Source: Molanna angustata (taxonomy: Eukaryota; Arthropoda; Insecta; Trichoptera; Molannidae). From it: 64,000 bases of DNA. Numbering within the stretch: the first letter of the stretch is position 1; every line of letters starts with the position of its first letter. Positions 22,852-33,180 of the stretch are shown here, one piece after another. The DNA is taken from contig OY754978.1 of the NCBI GenBank assembly GCA_963576475.1, positions 7,934,299 through 7,998,298 of the forward strand, written 5' to 3'. Below the pieces are notes generated by a model. That model saw nothing but the letters and a program-made list of their open reading frames with translations, ran no database searches and was not told the DNA's origin. The translations under genes were made by a program, and so were the position numbers.

Positions 22852-23805
22852 ACCGTGGTCACTTCAAGTATATTCTTCCCATTCCTATCCGTTTAATTCT
22901 GATATTACAATTTACACACAATCGATTATTTCTGTAAACTTAATTGGTCCTCTATTGAAGTACTATATTATTCATGTATTACATGTTATTAAGACTGTAT
23001 GTTTATAGAATAAATATAATATGGTACAAATGACGTTTCGTAAAGAAAAATGCAGTAAGAAATAATACGATACAAAAATATTTACGAGATAAATGGAAGT
23101 ATTTTTTTTATATAATAAATTACAAATTTTTGTTTGAAATACGACAGGTGTTTTAATATAAAATGTTACTCATTAAACTGTCTTCGGTATTTACGTAATT
23201 AAAAATGATTTATGTTCAACTACCAAACTAATCTTACACATGTGCATGTTTGGATTATCAATTAATATTTAATTCTACTTGTCTTGTTCAAATGTTATGC
23301 ATATCAATTTCTTGCATATCGATATATTTCATTTGTAAATCTGTATCAGATTGGAAAATATTAATTATACATATCGTCATGCATGTAATTTATTTGTCTA
23401 TAAAAATTGGGCTCCAAGATTATCTAAACGTGATACAACACTTATCAGGTAATCGAGAATACCAGATTTTAAAAATAATACATTTTTTGAAGTTGTAAAT
23501 ATATTGGAAATATATTTTGTACCTAATAGGAAAAACATTCGAGATGATAGAGCAGAGATTTCTAACCTCTGGATACACGACGACACTGATGCAAATTAAT
23601 GTTGACATTAATGTTTGTCAACGGCAGGGGTAGGCAAACTTTTGGGACTGATTCAGAAATTCGACTGGTCGCAGAAGTAAAAAACTAACGTCCCTCATCA
23701 CACTTCATTAAAAATCTCAATTGTTAAATTTTAAAAATACGGATAGTTTTATTACTTTATGTATAATTCGATTTCTAAGGGGATTCATAATACAAAAAAA
23801 AATAG
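22852..23805. other. AT-rich stretch with an hAT-like terminal word
   Basis: CAGGGGTAGGCAAACTTTTG at about 23627 is the kind of end known for hAT-family transposons, but no matching inverted end is found nearby. The rest is unassigned. Confidence 0.35.
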
Positions 23806-24012
23806 CCGCGCAGAGAAACAACAATCAATTGATTATCTGTTGGTTATTTCAATTCAAATAATTCCGTGCAACGAGAAATAATCAGTTATCTTTTGATTGT
23901 TTCGATAAATTAAATAAAAAAATCCATGTAGTCGAGAAAATTTCAGTTTACTATTGTTTATTTCGATGAACTAATTTGAACTTGTCCGCGCAGCGAGAAA
24001 ATATCATTTTTA
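23806..24012. repeat. Degenerate ~61-bp tandem repeat
   Basis: Four phased occurrences of a CCGCGCAGCGAGAAA-like word (about 23806, 23866, 23926, 23989), each followed by a run resembling TTTGATTGTTTCGATAAATT. A lone further unit lies at about 24972-25035. Confidence 0.65.
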
Positions 24013-24424
24013 CTCTCCACACTATGGAATAGTGGAGTCATTATTTCACAATTTTTAAGCTTATTTTTTTACAGCAATTTCTCAACGGGTATCATGCAGA
24101 GAGTGCACACTGTGAGTTTCGTCGTGATGTTTTTATATGTTTGTACGGATTTTCCTTGTTGTGTCATCTCTACAGCCCAAACTATAAGTCCGATCGACTT
24201 CATATTAACACCATAATGTGTAAATTGCATAGCCCTATAGTTTTCCATAGATATCTGTTAATATCTTCTCTATGATTTCATCTGTCCACATTTTCAAAAT
24301 ATACAATATATATAGAGGTATTTTTATACTGTTTGAAATTTTGATACAACAAAAATACACTCATCAAAAATGCATTCAAGGATCGTCAAAATTTAAAGAA
24401 AAAAATCTATGGTCTGCCATATCA

Positions 24425-24860
24425 ATCTTCTTCTTCTTTATCCTCGCCATGTCCCGCTAAACGGGGTCGGCTTTCCTAACCATGCAGCGCCAATAGTTTC
24501 TCTGCTGCGTATCTTCCTTTTTTAGACCCAGTTTCTTCATGTCCCTTTGGACATTCGTCAGTTTTGGGGCCTTCCACGTGTTCATCTTCCCTTCTCATTA
24601 TATGACCAAACCATCTAATTCTGGCCTCTGTTACCTTCTCAGATATAGGTGCCACCTTAAGGCTCCCCCTGACGTAGGTACTCATTTCGGACCTTGTCTT
24701 TTAGTGTGACTCCTCCCGACCATCGTAACATACGCATCTCTGTTGTATGAAGCTTTTGTTCGTGAGTCTTTTTAGTTGGCCATAATTCGCTGCCGTACAA
24801 TAATGCTGGTCTGATGGCTGTTTTATAGACCTTTCCCTTGGTTTTTACAGGTATTTTTGT
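24425..24860 (-). pseudogene. LINE C-terminal remnant (third family)
   Basis: Minus-strand frames give KVAPISEKVTEARIRWFGH, then IMRREDEHVEG, closing in sequence rich in GGTCGGCTTTCC near 24460. 'RIRWFGHIMRR' is the signature seen at the C-terminus of RTE/CR1-like insect LINEs. Upstream sequence to about 24860 (GACTCACGAACAAAAGC side) matches the expected 'LHT.EMRMLRW' region. Frames are broken and the start is missing. Confidence 0.65.
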
Positions 24861-24968
24861 ATGTGATTTTTGTATATATTATAACTCACTATATATAGTA
24901 TGTGATTTTTCATACAAATATGCAATTTATTTCAAATTAATAAAACAGGACATGTTTTTTTTTAGTTT

Positions 24969-25036
24969 TCAGTCAGTTTTCTTGTGTTTATTTCGATAAA
25001 AGTAAGGAAACAAAGATCGCGCAGTAAGAAATTTTC
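24969..25036. repeat. Isolated unit of the ~61-bp repeat
   Basis: TTGTGTTTATTTCGATAAAA then ATCGCGCAGTAAGAAATTTT repeats the pattern of the 23.8-kb array about 1 kb further on, with LINE sequence between. Confidence 0.5.
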
Positions 25037-25226
25037 AATCTTCTTTTCTTTTTGCACGATTAAAATACGTGCGAATAAAATGACCATGTTTTAACTTTGT
25101 TTTTTAGAATAATTATGTAGTGTTTTGTGTTGTCTTGTATCCCGAGCATTATAATACGCTTTTAGACATTATTTTTGATACTTATTATCGAAATAAACAA
25201 GAATTACCTTCTCAAGGACCGCATTT

Positions 25227-25276
25227 AAATTTCAATTATACATTCAATATGTTTGTTGAATGTATAATTGAAATTT
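25227..25276. repeat. Perfect 21-bp hairpin
   Basis: Arms 25227-25247 and 25256-25276 are exact inverted copies (AAATTTCAATTATACATTC plus AA) around the 8-nt loop TATGTTTG. No matching longer element is visible. Confidence 0.85.
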
Positions 25277-26029
25277 GAAAAATGAATTGCCTATCTTATG
25301 AGGAATAAAATAATACAAATAGTTTAACTGGAACAAGATTAGTGTAATCTCTCGATCTTTTATGTAAATAATTACATTCTGAAATGTCAAAATTCCTTAT
25401 AAATGAAGCGGTTTTATTAAGAATGCCGATCGGCCCACTGTAACTTGGTTTTCAATGCGACATTATATCAGATTATACCATTCTAATTACTTATATATGT
25501 AAATACAACGCTTTATACGAACTAAACAATTGCCAATCATAATCAAACTAGTAGCCTCCACCACCACCCGTTCTGCTTGTTTATTTATGTACCTACACTA
25601 TCCACCCTCATCTGAGCATTTATAAAAAATACTATAATAAAAAAAAAGTGCGTTAAAATCATATAAAATACATATAAGAGTTTTTCATTTATTTTATAGA
25701 ATACAACAGCAAACAAGAAAAAATATATAAATATACAATGATAATTTTTATATTGCCAATTGTAGTATTCTAAAATTCATTTCAAAATGTTAACAATTTT
25801 GAAAATATTTTAACAATTTTGAAAACTGGGTGAGAAAGGTGAGAGGTAGGGAGAGGAGCGGGGGAAACATCGACCACCGGAAACTCATTTTATAATTTAT
25901 ACCCCACGTTTCTCAATGTATGAAAATTATATTGAATAAATTAATTTAAATTAAAGGGGCACCATCAAAAAGGTAAAGATGCGCACAGCAAAACAGAGCA
26001 CAGTTTAAAATATAAACTCGAAGCAAACA
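25277..26029. other. AT-rich stretch without recognised features
   Basis: Includes a purine-rich GC patch at about 25828-25880 (GAGAGGTAGGGAGAGGAGCG) and no supported gene. Confidence 0.4.
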
Positions 26030-26155
26030 TATCCAACTCCGGATCACTCAAACAATTTCTGTTGTACCCCGTACTTCTCTTCTTCTGGGTCACAATCCTC
26101 GGATTGGTCTTCGCCAAACACTCGATTTTTCCACTTATCTCTATCGTTCGCCAGT
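26030..26155 (-). pseudogene. LINE C-terminal tail
   Basis: A minus-strand frame of about 39 codons reads ANDRDKWKNRVFGEDQSEDC and then ends KLFE-stop near 26035. 'A.DR.KW...V' is a common end of insect LINE polymerases. It abuts a different LINE at 26155, so one was inserted into or joined to the other. Confidence 0.4.
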
Positions 26156-27110
26156 CAAGCTCTATTAATATATGAATTTAGCATATAGTTAGTTCTAGAA
26201 GATATGTAAAAGAGAGACTGGGTTATATTTCTTCTAAGCAGTGGACAGTGAAAACGGAGTGAGCTTAGAAGGGGTGTACTGTCGATCAGACCGTTAATAA
26301 TTTTGCATAGAAAACTAATATCTTGGATTGATCTGCATGTCTCCAGTAATTTTGTGTTTTGGTGTTTTAGAGCTTGAAAATAGTTAGAGAAATGTAATAT
26401 ATTACGAAATTTTAATTGCTTCATATATTTTTTGAAGATTTTCTGTTGCGTTAATATGTGTTTCATATTTTGGGTTCCATACAACCCAATATGATTTGTG
26501 AATGACAGTTTTTCGTCCAGTATGATACCTAAATCTCTGATTTCATATTTATTTACAATTGATTTTCCCCACAATAGCGTTGTAAACTATATAAATGATT
26601 TAAACACTTGTTTTTCTTTCTACATTTATTTTTACTCTCCAGAACGACCGTTTCGCCTGGTGAAGGCCTTTTCTGAAAAGAAATGTAGAAAGAAAAACAA
26701 GTGTTTAATTTATTTTAAAAATGGAATTCTACATAGTAAACGCTGTCAGTGTAAACAAAATTAAAAGTATATAAATGATCTTGGAGATCCAAACAATCTG
26801 ACAGGCTTTTAATTTCTTTAAATATTTTAGCATCATCTGCGAACATCAGTATATTGTAATGTTTTAGATAATTTTATATCGTTAATGTATATTAAGAATA
26901 GCAGAGGCCCTAGATGAGACCCCTGGAGTACCCCGGAAAAAATAGGTTTATAGTTTGAATTGTGATCGTGCAAAGACACAACCTGAGACCTGTAACTTAT
27001 ATATAGAAAAAATCTACAAAAACCGGATTGTGTTTTTGTTTTATATTGTCTCTCCAGTAATTCAAAGCCAGTCATTTGCTCTCCATAGGTATTGAAATAT
27101 ATAAACACAG
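26155..27110 (-). pseudogene. Jockey/CR1-like LINE reverse transcriptase remnant
   Basis: Starting at 27110 on the minus strand, the RT region encodes SGVLQGSHLGPLLFLIYIND (motif 4 of non-LTR RTs). A decayed catalytic box follows, YTDVRR in place of YADD, then KIFKEIKSLSDCLDLQDHLY. A 168-bp insertion (26600-26767) interrupts it. Downstream, after loss of about 25 codons, WGKSIVNKYEIRDLGIILDE continues the thumb region. The second catalytic Asp is lost, so it is dead. The clade (Jockey, CR1 or Daphne-like) is inferred. Confidence 0.7.
26600..26767 (-). mobile_element. 168-bp insertion with 12-bp target duplication
   Basis: The 12-mer TATATAAATGAT flanks the insertion at 26588-26599 and 26768-26779. 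Within it, 26600-26627 and 26681-26708 are exact 28-bp inverted copies (TTAAACACTTGTTTTTCTTT and on). Twelve bases fit LINE-type target-primed insertion better than most DNA transposons, so a short retroposon with internal inversion is the favoured reading. Confidence 0.65.
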
Positions 27111-27611
27111 GCCCCTCGAACGCATCTCCTAGAGTGACTATTTGCCATGTACATACTTCTTCATCTTCTCCTGTTGCAATTGCCTTCTATTCTGCGGAAG
27201 TTGGCGATCACCAGCATCGTCTATCTCAACCTTATTTACTGCTGGCCATGAAGTGTTTTAATCGAACCACTACCTCATAATACCTAGTAAGGTTCTCAGT
27301 TTTAATTAAGCTATGATTAATATTTGACGTAAGACTAAGACTATAGTTAACTGTAGTGAAATTGTTTTCATGTTTGAGTTATATGAAAGGTAATCGATTG
27401 AGATATTAATTATATTGTGTAAGTATATGCGTGAAATATATGCATTTGTAGACAGATAATAATAATAACTGGTTTCACGAGATAATAAATGTCTGTAGGA
27501 AAGTCAACAATATAAAGTCGACCTAGGAAGGCCGTTTGTAAGACATTAAATAATAATCAAACACTTCATTTGTAAAATGTATTTATAAAAACATTATACC
27601 AATTTGTTGGT
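27111..27611. other. AT-rich stretch without recognised features
   Basis: A GC-richer piece at 27112-27255 carries several open frames and may be further LINE coding sequence on the minus strand, but I could not match it to a motif. Confidence 0.35.
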
Positions 27612-27672
27612 AAGCCGTTTGGCTTCTGTGTGGGCGTCCTGGGTTCGATCCCTAGCAGAGGAGAAATTAATT
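27612..27672 (+). mobile_element. S1 SINE head fragment
   Basis: GGTAAGCCGTTTGGCTTCTG, then GGGTTCGATCCCTAGCAGAG (B box) and GAGAAATTAATTTCTC; the body after that is missing and LINE sequence follows. Confidence 0.65.
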
Positions 27673-28345
27673 TCTCAAGCAAATTGACTGATGGATTCCA
27701 ATCACTAGACCACTATTCTAAGTTTATTCTAAAGAAACTACCACGGGAGTTGCTCAAAAGAACTTGTATCCCTGGTCCCTCTTCTATCCATTCACAATAT
27801 AGTCACTGGTTTTACTCAATCTCAACACCCGTTCATAGTTAACCTTCAATTTACACGAACCAGTCCCTTCTAGAAATCTTTTATTAACACAGCAGGCCGG
27901 CTGTGGAACGATCTCCCGAATTCCGTGTTTTCACCTTCATACAACCCGGGTCTGTTTAAAACCCGTATCAATATTTTCCTGAGCAGCAAACCCTCCCCAA
28001 CGCCAGTAGCGGAATTGCTTATAGATGCCGTAAATCTTGGCTTGCCTATGAATATTAAGTTAAGAAATTCAAGACCTAATCTTTTTTTGTGTGTTTTATT
28101 GAAACCATACTACAAGTTTAAAAATTGAACCGTATCTAGATACAATGCTTGACAGTTCAAAATATATTCATGGCCACTTAAATGAACAACGATGCTAAAA
28201 AAACATAAAATTTTCGACATTTCCAAATTTACTTTCATGGTTTGCCTAGTCCGAAGGTTCTAGGCACGCCCCTGCCCAACGCTACGTAGTGAGCTTCTTC
28301 GGAAGAGTACGAGTATAATGTACCCAAATCCTTATAGGAGGTGTT
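27673..28345 (+). pseudogene. LINE-C polymerase C-terminus
   Basis: The conserved frame from about 27825 reads HPFIVNLQFTRTSPF, a stop, then AGRLWNDLPNSVFSPSYNPG and LFKTRINIFLSS. The motif 'RLWNDLPxxV' closes ORF2 in R1/CR1-like LINEs. Beyond the coding end the shared 3' sequence includes AACAACGATGCTAAAAAA and CTAGGCACGCCCCTG. An inverted piece is at 29.1-29.25 kb and another copy at 20.5-21.1 kb. Confidence 0.65.
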
Positions 28346-28368
28346 CCCTAGGTTACCATGTTAAAAAA

Positions 28369-28450
28369 ATATTGCTTCTCTGGTTGGAAACACTGGTTAT
28401 TTGGACGAAATAGCCATACAACAAAAACTCGCCACGTGCGTAAGGTGTTA
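28369..28450 (+). mobile_element. S1 SINE 3' fragment
   Basis: ATTGCTTCTCTGG, GGAAACACTGGTTATTTGG and AACTCGCCACGTGCG follow the S1 body order. No head. Confidence 0.6.
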
Positions 28451-28552
28451 TTATAATTAGATAAAACTTTGCACTTACAAATACATAGTTGTGCAGTGGT
28501 GATAAATCAATATTAAAAAAATATCACTTTACATTTTTGATGTTATATTCTA

Positions 28553-28680
28553 GGGTCGTATTACGGTAATGTAAAAAAAAGTTGTGGTGCAGTAAGCAGT
28601 ACATTCTCGCATTACCGGACCTTACCTTTTTCTTACATTTTTCTCAAATAACTCTTGTAATACGAAACTTATCCCAGTAT
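28553..28680. mobile_element. FB3 MITE copy, partly deleted
   Basis: Left end GGGTCGTATTACGG, then a deletion of about 20 bp relative to the 18-kb copy, then GCAGTACATTCTCGCATTAC and AACTCTTGTAATACGA at the right, with the last bases changed. Confidence 0.7.
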
Positions 28681-28829
28681 CTTGTCAGGTCCCCCGATGT
28701 TGAATGTCACCAATGATTTTTCCCCCATCTTCAGGTGCTCGAAACAGCTCCTCTACACTTATGCACACATTTTTTGAAGAGGTTTTTGTAGACTTCAGTT
28801 CAGTTGAGATATATGTTTTATATCTAAAT

Positions 28830-29105
28830 ACGAGATTGGTATACAATTTACCACTAAATATTTGAACTCAGAAAATATAGTGGGAAGTTATGAATTCGCA
28901 ATTTTAAAGCATTTTTTTTAATTGCAGATTATCAACTATTATCATGCTGGGATTGTATTCTGAAAGTTTTATTACAATGAATCTGTATGTGTTTGCATAT
29001 GCGTTGTGTTACATACGGCGTGTTTAGTCTACTTGATTATAGATTCGATTTTATTCAAATTTTGCAATTTTTATATCTAATACTCGCTTATACCCCATTA
29101 GATTT
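28830..29105 (-). repeat. R5 repeat, distal part
   Basis: Reverse complement of 5380-5640: TATAGTGGGAAGTTATGAAT, ATCATGCTGGGATTGTATTC and TATACCCCATTAGATTT all have counterparts there. Confidence 0.65.
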
Positions 29106-29246
29106 TTTTTTAACATGTCCACGTAGGGGACGCCAGCTATTAGGATTTGGGTCCATTTTACTCTTCCGAAGAAGCGCACTACGTAGCGTTGGGAGGGGTT
29201 TGCAATCTAGAAAAGAGTTTATTAATTCGGATTTTAAAAAGACCCG
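29106..29246 (-). mobile_element. LINE-C fragment between two R5 parts
   Basis: The minus frame gives PSYNPGLFKIRINKLFSRLQ, matching the LINE-C C-terminus; the adjoining GCACTACGTAGCGTTGGGAG and ATTAGGATTTGGGTCCATTT match 28275-28340 inverted. Confidence 0.65.
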
Positions 29247-29440
29247 GGTTGTACGAAGGTTTTATTTTCAAATTGTTAAAAAGACACATCATTTTCACAA
29301 AATGGCATTGAACAATTATCAAATTAAACACAAAATACAAAATTACAAAACACAAAGTACAAAATATAAATACTTTGTGGAGTGACTTGTCAGTGACTGG
29401 TCGTTGGCCACAATCCACTCGTTTTATTACAACGATACCT
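29247..29440 (-). repeat. R5 repeat, proximal part
   Basis: Reverse complement of 5101-5310 (GTTGGCCACAATCCACTCGT, TTTCACAAAATGGC, TTTTCAAATTG). About 60 bp between the two R5 parts is missing. Confidence 0.65.
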
Positions 29441-30071
29441 AATTTGGTTGAATGTAATAAAAAATGGAATTTTATTGATAGGCAATTGATATGAAAGTGG
29501 GTCCACATTGAATTCGCTAAACAATTTATTGTCAGGTGGCCTCGTGCAAAGACAGGTCCTTTTGGGGCCTTTGGGTACCAACATGTGTCAGTGAAATCTC
29601 CTGTAGGTAGGTACCTACCGGTAAATCGGGTTGCACAACTTCATTATAATGAGCTTGTTGAAAATCAACACTGAGGAGATAGTTACCACTCGACTGGACT
29701 AATATGTCGAACCAATTAGCGCGACAATTTTACGCGTTAAAAACAATTTATGTACATGGTTATACCATCAGAGATACGCGCGACAAATATATAATAAACA
29801 TCTTGATACTTTGCTGCTATTACTTTGTGACTCATTTTAACTGATAAATTAAAATTATAATTTTTTTGTTTACACCACTTTTTGAGTATTTAATGTTAAC
29901 CGGTTTCAGAGCTGACCCGCTCCTTCACCCGAACAAACTTAGTTCCATCAGCTATGATGATACAGATATCTAAAGATGATAATGTATTTATTCATGTTTA
30001 AATGCATTAGTTAAATCATGTCTTACCTTAGCACTTACTCTTGCTTTATTTTTATTTTTATATTATTATCT
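29441..30071. other. AT-rich stretch without recognised features
   Basis: A minus-strand frame over 29390-29584 begins in unassigned sequence and runs into R5, so it is not a gene. Nothing else recognised. Confidence 0.35.
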
Positions 30072-31425
30072 ACTGTTATAAACAAAATTATTTTGTTTAT
30101 ATTTTAATTGGTGTATCCACTAATAGGCTATGCTTTGTAGGATTTTCTTGTAGGTACACGGTTGTTTTGTTATGATTGATATTATGTTAATGTGTATTGT
30201 TAAAACAAAATTATTTTCTTTATATTTTAATTGGTGTATCCACTAATAGGCTATGCTTTGTAGGATTTTCTTGTAGGTACACGGTTGTTTTGTTATGATT
30301 GATATTATGTTAATGTGTATTGTTAAAACAAAATTATTTTGTTTATATTTTAATTGGTGTATCCACAGATAGGCTGTGCTTTGTAGGATTTTCTTGTAGG
30401 TACACGGTTGTTTTGTTATGATTGATATTATGTTAATGTGTATTGTTAAAACAAAATTATTTTGTTTATATTTTAATTGGTGTATCCACAGATAGGCTGT
30501 GCTTTGTAGGATTTTCTTGTAGGTACACGGTTGTTTTGTTATGATTGATATTATGTTAATGTGTATTGTTAAAACAAAATTATTTTGTTTATATTTTAAT
30601 TGGTGTATCCACAGATAGGCTGTGCTTTGTAGGATTTTCTTGTAGGTACACGGTTGTTTTGTTATGATTGATATTATGTTAATGTGTATTGTTAAAACAA
30701 AATTATTTTGTTTATATTTTAATTGGTGTATCCACAGATAGGCTGTGCTTTGTAGGATTTTCTTGTAGGTACACGGTTGTTTTGTTATGATTGATATTAT
30801 GTTAATGTGTATTGTTAAAACAAAATTATTTTGTTTATATTTTAATTGGTGTATCCACAGATAGGCTGTGCTTTGTAGGATTTTCTTGTAGGTACACGGT
30901 TGTTTTGTTATGATTGATATTATGTTAATGTGTATTGTTAAAACAAAATTATTTTGTTTATATTTTAATTGGTGTATCCACAGATAGGCTGTGCTTTGTA
31001 GGATTTTCTTGTAGGTACACGGTTGTTTTGTTATGATTGATATTATGTTAATGTGTATTGTTAAAACAAAATTATTTTGTTTATATTTTAATTGGTGTAT
31101 CCACAGATAGGCTGTGCTTTGTAGGATTTTCTTGTAGGTACACGGTTGTTTTGTTATGATTGATATTATGTTAATGTGTATTGTTAAAACAAAATTATTT
31201 TGTTTATATTTTAATTGGTGTATCCACAGATAGGCTGTGCTTTGTAGGATTTTCTTGTAGGTACACGGTTGTTTTGTTATGATTGATATTATGTTAATGT
31301 GCATTGTTAAAACAAAATTATTTTGTTTATATTTTAATTGGTGTATCCACAGATAGGCTGTGCTTTGTAGGATTTTCTTGTAGGTACACGGTTGTTTTGT
31401 TATGATTGATATTATGTTAATGTGT
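30072..31425. repeat. 123-bp satellite array, 11 copies
   Basis: The marker ATCCAC recurs every 123 bp, at 30115, 30238, 30361, 30484, 30607, 30730, 30853, 30976, 31099, 31222 and 31345. Units 1-2 carry CTAATAGGCTATG, units 3-11 CAGATAGGCTGTG, and the latter are nearly identical. Each unit contains the near-palindrome AACAAAATTATTTTGTT. Because 123 is a multiple of three, one minus-strand frame stays open for 353 codons with a 41-residue period; this is a by-product of the repeat, not evidence of a protein. Confidence 0.95.
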
Positions 31426-31776
31426 AAATCTTAAATACATAAATAATGATTTATTTACCGAAGGACGAGGTTTTCTTATTTTCGGGATGAATTCCGAGTT
31501 ACAAAATGCGATATCTTATATTTTTTTTATTGTCATGATATAATTATCTTGTGTATCTTTTTTTTATTTTTTGTAATAAACTTATTTATGTTATCATGGC
31601 GAACTCTTAAACATTATAATCTATATAAAAATGTTGTAGTGGAACCGATTCTTCACTTTATACGTCAGTAATAAAATCATATTTTGACCCATTTCTGCTG
31701 ATTTAGGAATTTTGCAATTGTTTCAATAATCGAATTCGAATACCTATATTTTGAAACCAAAAAGCAAATTCAGCAA
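31426..31776. other. AT-rich stretch without recognised features
   Basis: No repeat shared with other parts of the window, no supported frame. Confidence 0.4.
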
Positions 31777-31821
31777 AGGTATATATGTATATTCTATAAT
31801 ATAGAATATACATATATACCT
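31777..31821. repeat. 45-bp perfect palindrome at a LINE 3' end
   Basis: Arms 31777-31798 and 31800-31821 are exact inverted copies around one central A (AGGTATATATGTATATTC at the left). It overlaps the 3' terminus of the LINE-A copy that starts at about 31819. Confidence 0.85.
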
Positions 31822-32375
31822 ACCATCACGTCATGTCCTTTACGGGATAAGCAGAGAGAAACGAGCGTCGTACTTCTCTATCTTTGCATACATTCCTTGC
31901 TTCCTTTTCATCTATGCATCGTCTCAAACATGCTCCTCAATTTTTCAAGCTTCTTATGTTTCCTTCTTTCAAAATATCATTCACATGTTCATGCCATCCC
32001 TTTTTGGGACGACCCCTGCTATTCACTCCATTTCTTACACCCATGTATATATTTTTTGGTCAGTCGTTCATCGTTCATTCTTTCAATATGTCCAAACCAC
32101 CTCAAGGAATTCACTTTCATTTTACTAAGAATATTCTTCTTTATCTTGCACACTCTCCATTTTTTATTCTATCATATATCGTTCTATTACATACATTTAT
32201 TAATGATCTCATTTCTACAGCATTTATTCTACTTTCACGTGTCTTTTGCCACGCACATGTTTCACTGACATACATCAAAGTAGGCATTACAATTGCATTA
32301 TGTTCTGCAATTTTGGCTTCCTTTGAGATGCTTTTAGTACATTTATACATAATTCCGCGGTTATTATTTTGGTAG
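31817..32375 (-). pseudogene. LINE-A C-terminal fragment
   Basis: Minus-strand LINE-A copy. The frame near 32350-32145 reads ISKEAKIAEHNAIVMPTLMY then ESRINAVEMRSL and CNRTIYDR, homologous to residues 87-145 of the 42.9-kb frame. The last third of the protein is out of frame. The distal end is at TACCATCACGTCATGTCC. Confidence 0.75.
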
Positions 32376-33180
32376 AACTAGAACTCCTTTATTCATTAAA
32401 ATTATGATTTTATGATAAAATTATGATCCTTTATTCATTACAAACAAAATAATTTATTTTTCAAAATTTCGTTAAAACTTTTGTTCATTTTTTAAATTGA
32501 TATAAAAATGAAATAAAAAGCTATGTGACTCTTCTACTTTTGCACACCGAAAATAAGTTCGCTTAAAAAGCTTGGCTTAGACCAAACTCTTTGGTTTTAA
32601 ATCATGTTAAATAAAAAGTATAAAATTCAAAACAAATCATTGTTTTTATTTACATTAATTAATTTATATTGCATTATTTTTTAGTATATTTTTCAATATT
32701 ACTTACCCACAAAATTACCACGACAATATTTTATAATAAATTAAGCAAAGAAAAAAAACACCTACCTTTCTTAATATATTTTTTATCAGCGATTGAGACA
32801 GTGTTTATTTTGTAGAAGTACCTATGTAATTTATTTACACAAGTAAAAATCATAAAATACTTCTGTGTATGATTTCATAAAAAAATTCTTTGGATAAACA
32901 AAAATTTCAAAAGTATCAAAGCATTAATTGATTTATTACATGTTGTGTACTTGATGTACTTTAATGTAATTCAATAATTTGTGTCTCTGTCTACATGTAA
33001 TTGTTTAGTAATATTTATTTTATGCTAGATAATAATAAAGTGTATTGAAAAGAATATTATGTGTTGTATTGAGAATGAATATTGAAGTTAAATTAGGCAG
33101 TTGGAGGAACTCGGTAATAAAATTGTTTACCTAAAAATGCGTTAAATTTTATATTTCTACAAGCGTTTTTCATGCCACGG
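32376..33180. other. AT-rich stretch without recognised features
   Basis: A short direct repeat, CCTTTATTCATTA (twice, 32389 and 32430). Nothing else recognised. Confidence 0.4.

Noticed and set aside
30243..31304. 353-codon minus-strand open frame
   Set aside because: It lies wholly in a 123-bp tandem array; the period is a multiple of three, so one stop-free unit makes the whole array stop-free. No known domain, and the first codon is just where the array frame opens.
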